DNA of 9,146 nt from an uncultured Porphyromonadaceae bacterium. Lineage in GTDB: Bacteria; Bacteroidota; Bacteroidia; Bacteroidales; Muribaculaceae. Shown in pieces: positions 7,615 to 9,146 of this stretch (the stretch's first letter is position 1; the number at the start of each line of letters is the position of its first letter). A program made the position numbers and the translations under genes. The stretch covers positions 1 to 9,146 of the forward strand of contig CAMWQF010000098.1 of assembly GCA_947176285.1 (NCBI GenBank), read 5' to 3'. Under the pieces are notes generated by a model, which saw only the letters and a list, made by a program, of their open reading frames with translations, ran no database searches and was not told the origin of the DNA.

Positions 7615-7655
7615 GATCAATTGAAGAAGTCTTAATTTAATACCTCTTCTTGATC
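7615..7655. repeat. Imperfect inverted repeat just upstream of the operon promoter
   Basis: GATCAA (7615-7620) is complementary to TTGATC (7650-7655), and GAAG (7626-7629) to CTTC (7646-7649), leaving a five-base bulge and a 16-base loop. It begins three bases upstream of the -33 element of the minus-strand promoter. It could be a regulator site or chance in AT-rich DNA. Between it and the tRNA promoter (7656-7764) I see only AT-rich sequence, including a short palindrome at 7724-7733. Confidence 0.2.
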
Positions 7656-7764
7656 TATGGTGTATTATGTCTTGACAATCAGTGTTATACTTCATGTTGG
7701 ACACGTCTCGGATTCTAAAGAGTAATAATTATTCTCAATTTTTTTGAAAAAAGAGAGTGAAAAA

Positions 7765-7796
7765 TTTGGTCAGTTGAAAAAAATGTAGTAATTTTG
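7765..7796 (+). promoter_or_regulatory. Bacteroidota sigma-A promoter for the CAT-anticodon tRNA
   Basis: TTTG (7765-7768) and TAATTTTG (7789-7796) are separated by 20 nt, matching the TTTG and TAnnTTTG consensus of the phylum. Transcription would start near 7803, leaving a leader of about 43 nt to be removed from the tRNA 5' end by RNase P. The tRNA begins at 7846, so position and strand agree. Confidence 0.8.
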
Positions 7797-7845
7797 CACT
7801 CGCAAACAGGGGATAAGTCCTGCAAGCCATATGTTTCTAATGAAT

Positions 7846-7919
7846 GGCGGGATAGCTCAGTTGGTTAGAGCGTCGGATTCATAACCCGGAGGTCTCGAGT
7901 TCAATTCTCGATCCCGCTA
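7846..7919 (+). tRNA. tRNA with CAT anticodon, probably elongator tRNA-Met
   Basis: The 74-nt sequence folds as a complete cloverleaf: acceptor GGCGGGA with TCCCGCT, T8 A9, D-stem GCTC/GAGC, a CAT anticodon at 7880-7882, variable loop AGGTC, T-stem TCGAG/CTCGA with loop TTCAATT, and discriminator A73. CCA is not encoded. The C11-G24 pair of the D-stem argues for an elongator rather than an initiator. A CAT anticodon can also belong to tRNA-Ile whose C34 is changed to lysidine, and I cannot exclude that here. Two weak pairs stand out: G1 with U72, and A31 opposite C39. Confidence 0.93.
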
Positions 7920-7920
7920 C

Positions 7921-7951
7921 AAAAAAAGTCGCTTTTTAAGCGACTTTTTTT
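7921..7951. terminator. Bidirectional intrinsic terminator between the tRNA and prfA
   Basis: The 31 bases form a perfect inverted repeat with 14-bp arms (7921-7934 and 7938-7951) around a TTT loop. The core AAGTCGCTT/AAGCGACTT is flanked by seven A on one side and seven T on the other, so either strand gives a hairpin followed by a U-run. It begins two bases after the tRNA 3' end and ends one base before the prfA stop codon, serving both converging units. Confidence 0.93.
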
Positions 7952-7952
7952 G

Positions 7953-9056
7953 TTATATCTCAGAAGATTTCAACTTCTCAGCATTTTCGGCAACAATAAG
8001 GCGGTCGATGCATTCCTGTATGTCACCATCCATAAACGTGCCCAAATTATAGACCGTATAATTGATGCGATGGTCGGTCATGCGTCCTTGTGGGAAATTA
8101 TATGTCCTGATCTTTGCAGACCGGTCGCCGGTGCTGACCATTGTCTTTCTCTTGGATGCAATGTCGTCAAGATATTTCTGATGCTCCCTGTCATAGATAA
8201 ATGTACGGAGTCTCGACAAAGCACGTTCCTTATTCTTTGGCTGATCTCGCGTCTCTGTACATTCTATCAATATCTCTTCCACCACTCCCGTGTTGGGATT
8301 CTTCCAGTTATATCGAAGGCGTACGCCTGATTCAACCTTATTCACGTTCTGCCCCCCGGCTCCACCTGAACGGAATGTGTCCCACCTGATTTCTCCTTCA
8401 TGGATCTCGACATCAAACTCTTCCGCTTCCGGCAATACAGCCACGGTAGCCGCCGAAGTGTGCACCCGTCCCTGTGTTTCTGTCACGGGAACCCTTTGTA
8501 CTCGATGCACACCACTCTCATATTTCATTATTCCGTATACTCCATCGCCGGTCAATGTAAATACTATTTCCTTAAAACCACCGGCTGCTCCTTCTGATGT
8601 ATTGCTTATTGAAAGAGCCCATCCTTTGCGTTCGGCAAATTTCTGGTACATGCGGAATAAATCTCCGGCAAAGAGGGCGGCTTCGTCGCCACCTGTGCCT
8701 CCTCTGATCTCCACAACGCAATTTTTTGAGTCATCAGGATCCGGTGGAATCATTAGCAATTTGATCTCTTCCTCGAGTTTCGGAAGCTGACGTTGTGCCT
8801 CGTCAAGTTCTTCGCGGGCAAGCGCTCTCATTTCCTCGTCGCTTTCGTCCGCTATCACTTCCTTAGCTTCTTCAATATTGGATAGGGTAGTGCGATAACG
8901 CTCTGCAGACTTTAGAATCTTTTCCAAATCATGGTATTCCTTTGTCAACTTTACGTATCTTTTTTGATCTGCTATTACGGATGGGTCTGTGATCAAAGTG
9001 GAAATCTCCTCAAATTTCGCATCAAGTCCCTCCAAGCGTTCCAATATACTTGCCAT
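7953..9056 (-). CDS. prfA: Peptide chain release factor 1 (RF1)
   Basis: RF1 reads UAA and UAG stop codons in the ribosomal A site and triggers peptide release. The 367-residue length is typical. Domain 1 is the coiled N-terminal part (about 1-105). The codon-recognition motif is PVT (190-192) inside HRVQRVPVTETQGRVHTSA; RF2 would have SPF here. The catalytic GGQ is at 234-236 in FRSGGAGGQNVNKVESG, with Q236 the expected methylation site of PrmC. The C-terminal block TGDRSAKIRTYNFPQGR (309-325) is also standard. I chose the ATG at 9056 because a longer reading to the window edge would run through a terminator hairpin and a tRNA gene. No Shine-Dalgarno motif and no promoter is obvious between the hairpin and the start. 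The bidirectional terminator follows the stop codon by one base. Confidence 0.97.
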   Translation of the reverse strand: MASILERLEGLDAKFEEISTLITDPSVIADQKRYVKLTKEYHDLEKILKSAERYRTTLSNIEEAKEVIADESDEEMRALAREELDEAQRQLPKLEEEIKLLMIPPDPDDSKNCVVEIRGGTGGDEAALFAGDLFRMYQKFAERKGWALSISNTSEGAAGGFKEIVFTLTGDGVYGIMKYESGVHRVQRVPVTETQGRVHTSAATVAVLPEAEEFDVEIHEGEIRWDTFRSGGAGGQNVNKVESGVRLRYNWKNPNTGVVEEILIECTETRDQPKNKERALSRLRTFIYDREHQKYLDDIASKRKTMVSTGDRSAKIRTYNFPQGRMTDHRINYTVYNLGTFMDGDIQECIDRLIVAENAEKLKSSEI

Positions 9057-9075
9057 AATTATTCTATATATGATA

Positions 9076-9111
9076 TAAAAATAAGACCAACACTCTTCGA
9101 GTATTGGTCTT
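9076..9111 (-). terminator. Terminator-like hairpin between the edge tRNA and prfA
   Basis: Arms at 9083-9095 and 9099-9111 give a 13-bp stem with a three-base loop. The only irregular pair is G-U in the minus-strand RNA but C-A in the plus-strand RNA, which suggests that the minus direction is the working one. On the minus strand the stem is followed by ATTTTTAT. It starts two bases after the tRNA 3' end and lies upstream of prfA, so it may stop or only attenuate transcription into prfA. Confidence 0.75.
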
Positions 9112-9113
9112 TG

Positions 9114-9146
9114 TAGCCGATCCGGGACTCGAACCCGAGTCTCCAC
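9114..9146 (-). tRNA. 3' part of a tRNA gene, amino acid not determinable
   Basis: The minus strand shows the variable-region end, a T-arm with stem TCGGG/CCCGG and loop TTCGAGT, the 3' acceptor strand ATCGGCT and discriminator A at 9114. CCA is not encoded. The anticodon lies outside the window, so the identity cannot be given. The 5' acceptor strand should read close to AGCCGAT, or GGCCGAT with a G-U end pair. Confidence 0.85.

Noticed and set aside
7724..7740. AATAATTATT palindrome followed by a T-run, as a terminator
   Set aside because: There is no G-C pair in the core and no gene ends just before it on the plus strand; probably chance in AT-rich DNA.
9057..9146. N-terminal extension of prfA to the window edge (30 more residues)
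   Set aside because: That stretch encodes a tRNA 3' end and a terminator hairpin on the same strand, and the normal RF1 N-terminus starts at 9056.

Overview
The window looks like a piece of a Bacteroidota chromosome, most likely order Bacteroidales (a gut Bacteroides or Muribaculaceae-type organism; the family-level guess is inference). The signs are two promoters of the Bacteroidota type (TTG, about 20 nt, TAnnTTTG), start codons preceded by A/T-rich sequence rather than Shine-Dalgarno motifs, tRNA genes without an encoded CCA, and proteins with a Bacteroidota flavour (WG-repeat-like secreted protein, RsmE and RF1 sequence style). I see no mobile element, CRISPR array, phage gene or rRNA. 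No stretch longer than 300 bases lacks a gene. The longest gap is 7556-7845, which holds two promoters facing away from each other.

Layout: (1) 1-929, plus strand: the 3' part of a YbdG-type MscS mechanosensitive channel gene. (2) 926-7555, minus strand: five tightly packed genes that read as one operon starting from a promoter at 7611-7580. In transcription order they are a secreted WG-repeat-like protein, a putative lipoprotein with a SmpA/OmlA-like C-terminus, a MurB fused to a metallo-beta-lactamase-fold hydrolase, a NupG-type nucleoside:H+ symporter, and the 16S rRNA methyltransferase RsmE. The junctions are a 31-nt gap, an ATGA overlap, a 19-nt gap and a TAATG overlap. The last stop codon overlaps the stop codon of the convergent channel gene. 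(3) 7765-7951, plus strand: a promoter, a CAT-anticodon tRNA (elongator Met favoured) and a perfectly symmetrical hairpin that can terminate transcription from both sides. (4) 7953-9056, minus strand: prfA (release factor 1). (5) 9076-9146, minus strand: a terminator-like hairpin and the 3' end of a tRNA gene cut by the window edge.

How the genes fit together: the central operon mixes cell-envelope work (peptidoglycan precursor synthesis by MurB, two exported proteins of unknown role), nucleoside uptake and ribosome modification. The most unusual item is the single-frame MurB-hydrolase fusion, in which both catalytic halves look intact and are joined with almost no linker. prfA lies between tRNA genes and their terminators, with no obvious promoter of its own between the upstream terminator and its start codon. 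Most of the window is ordinary housekeeping sequence. I do not see a convincing wholly new system, but the fusion and its two uncharacterised exported partners deserve attention.
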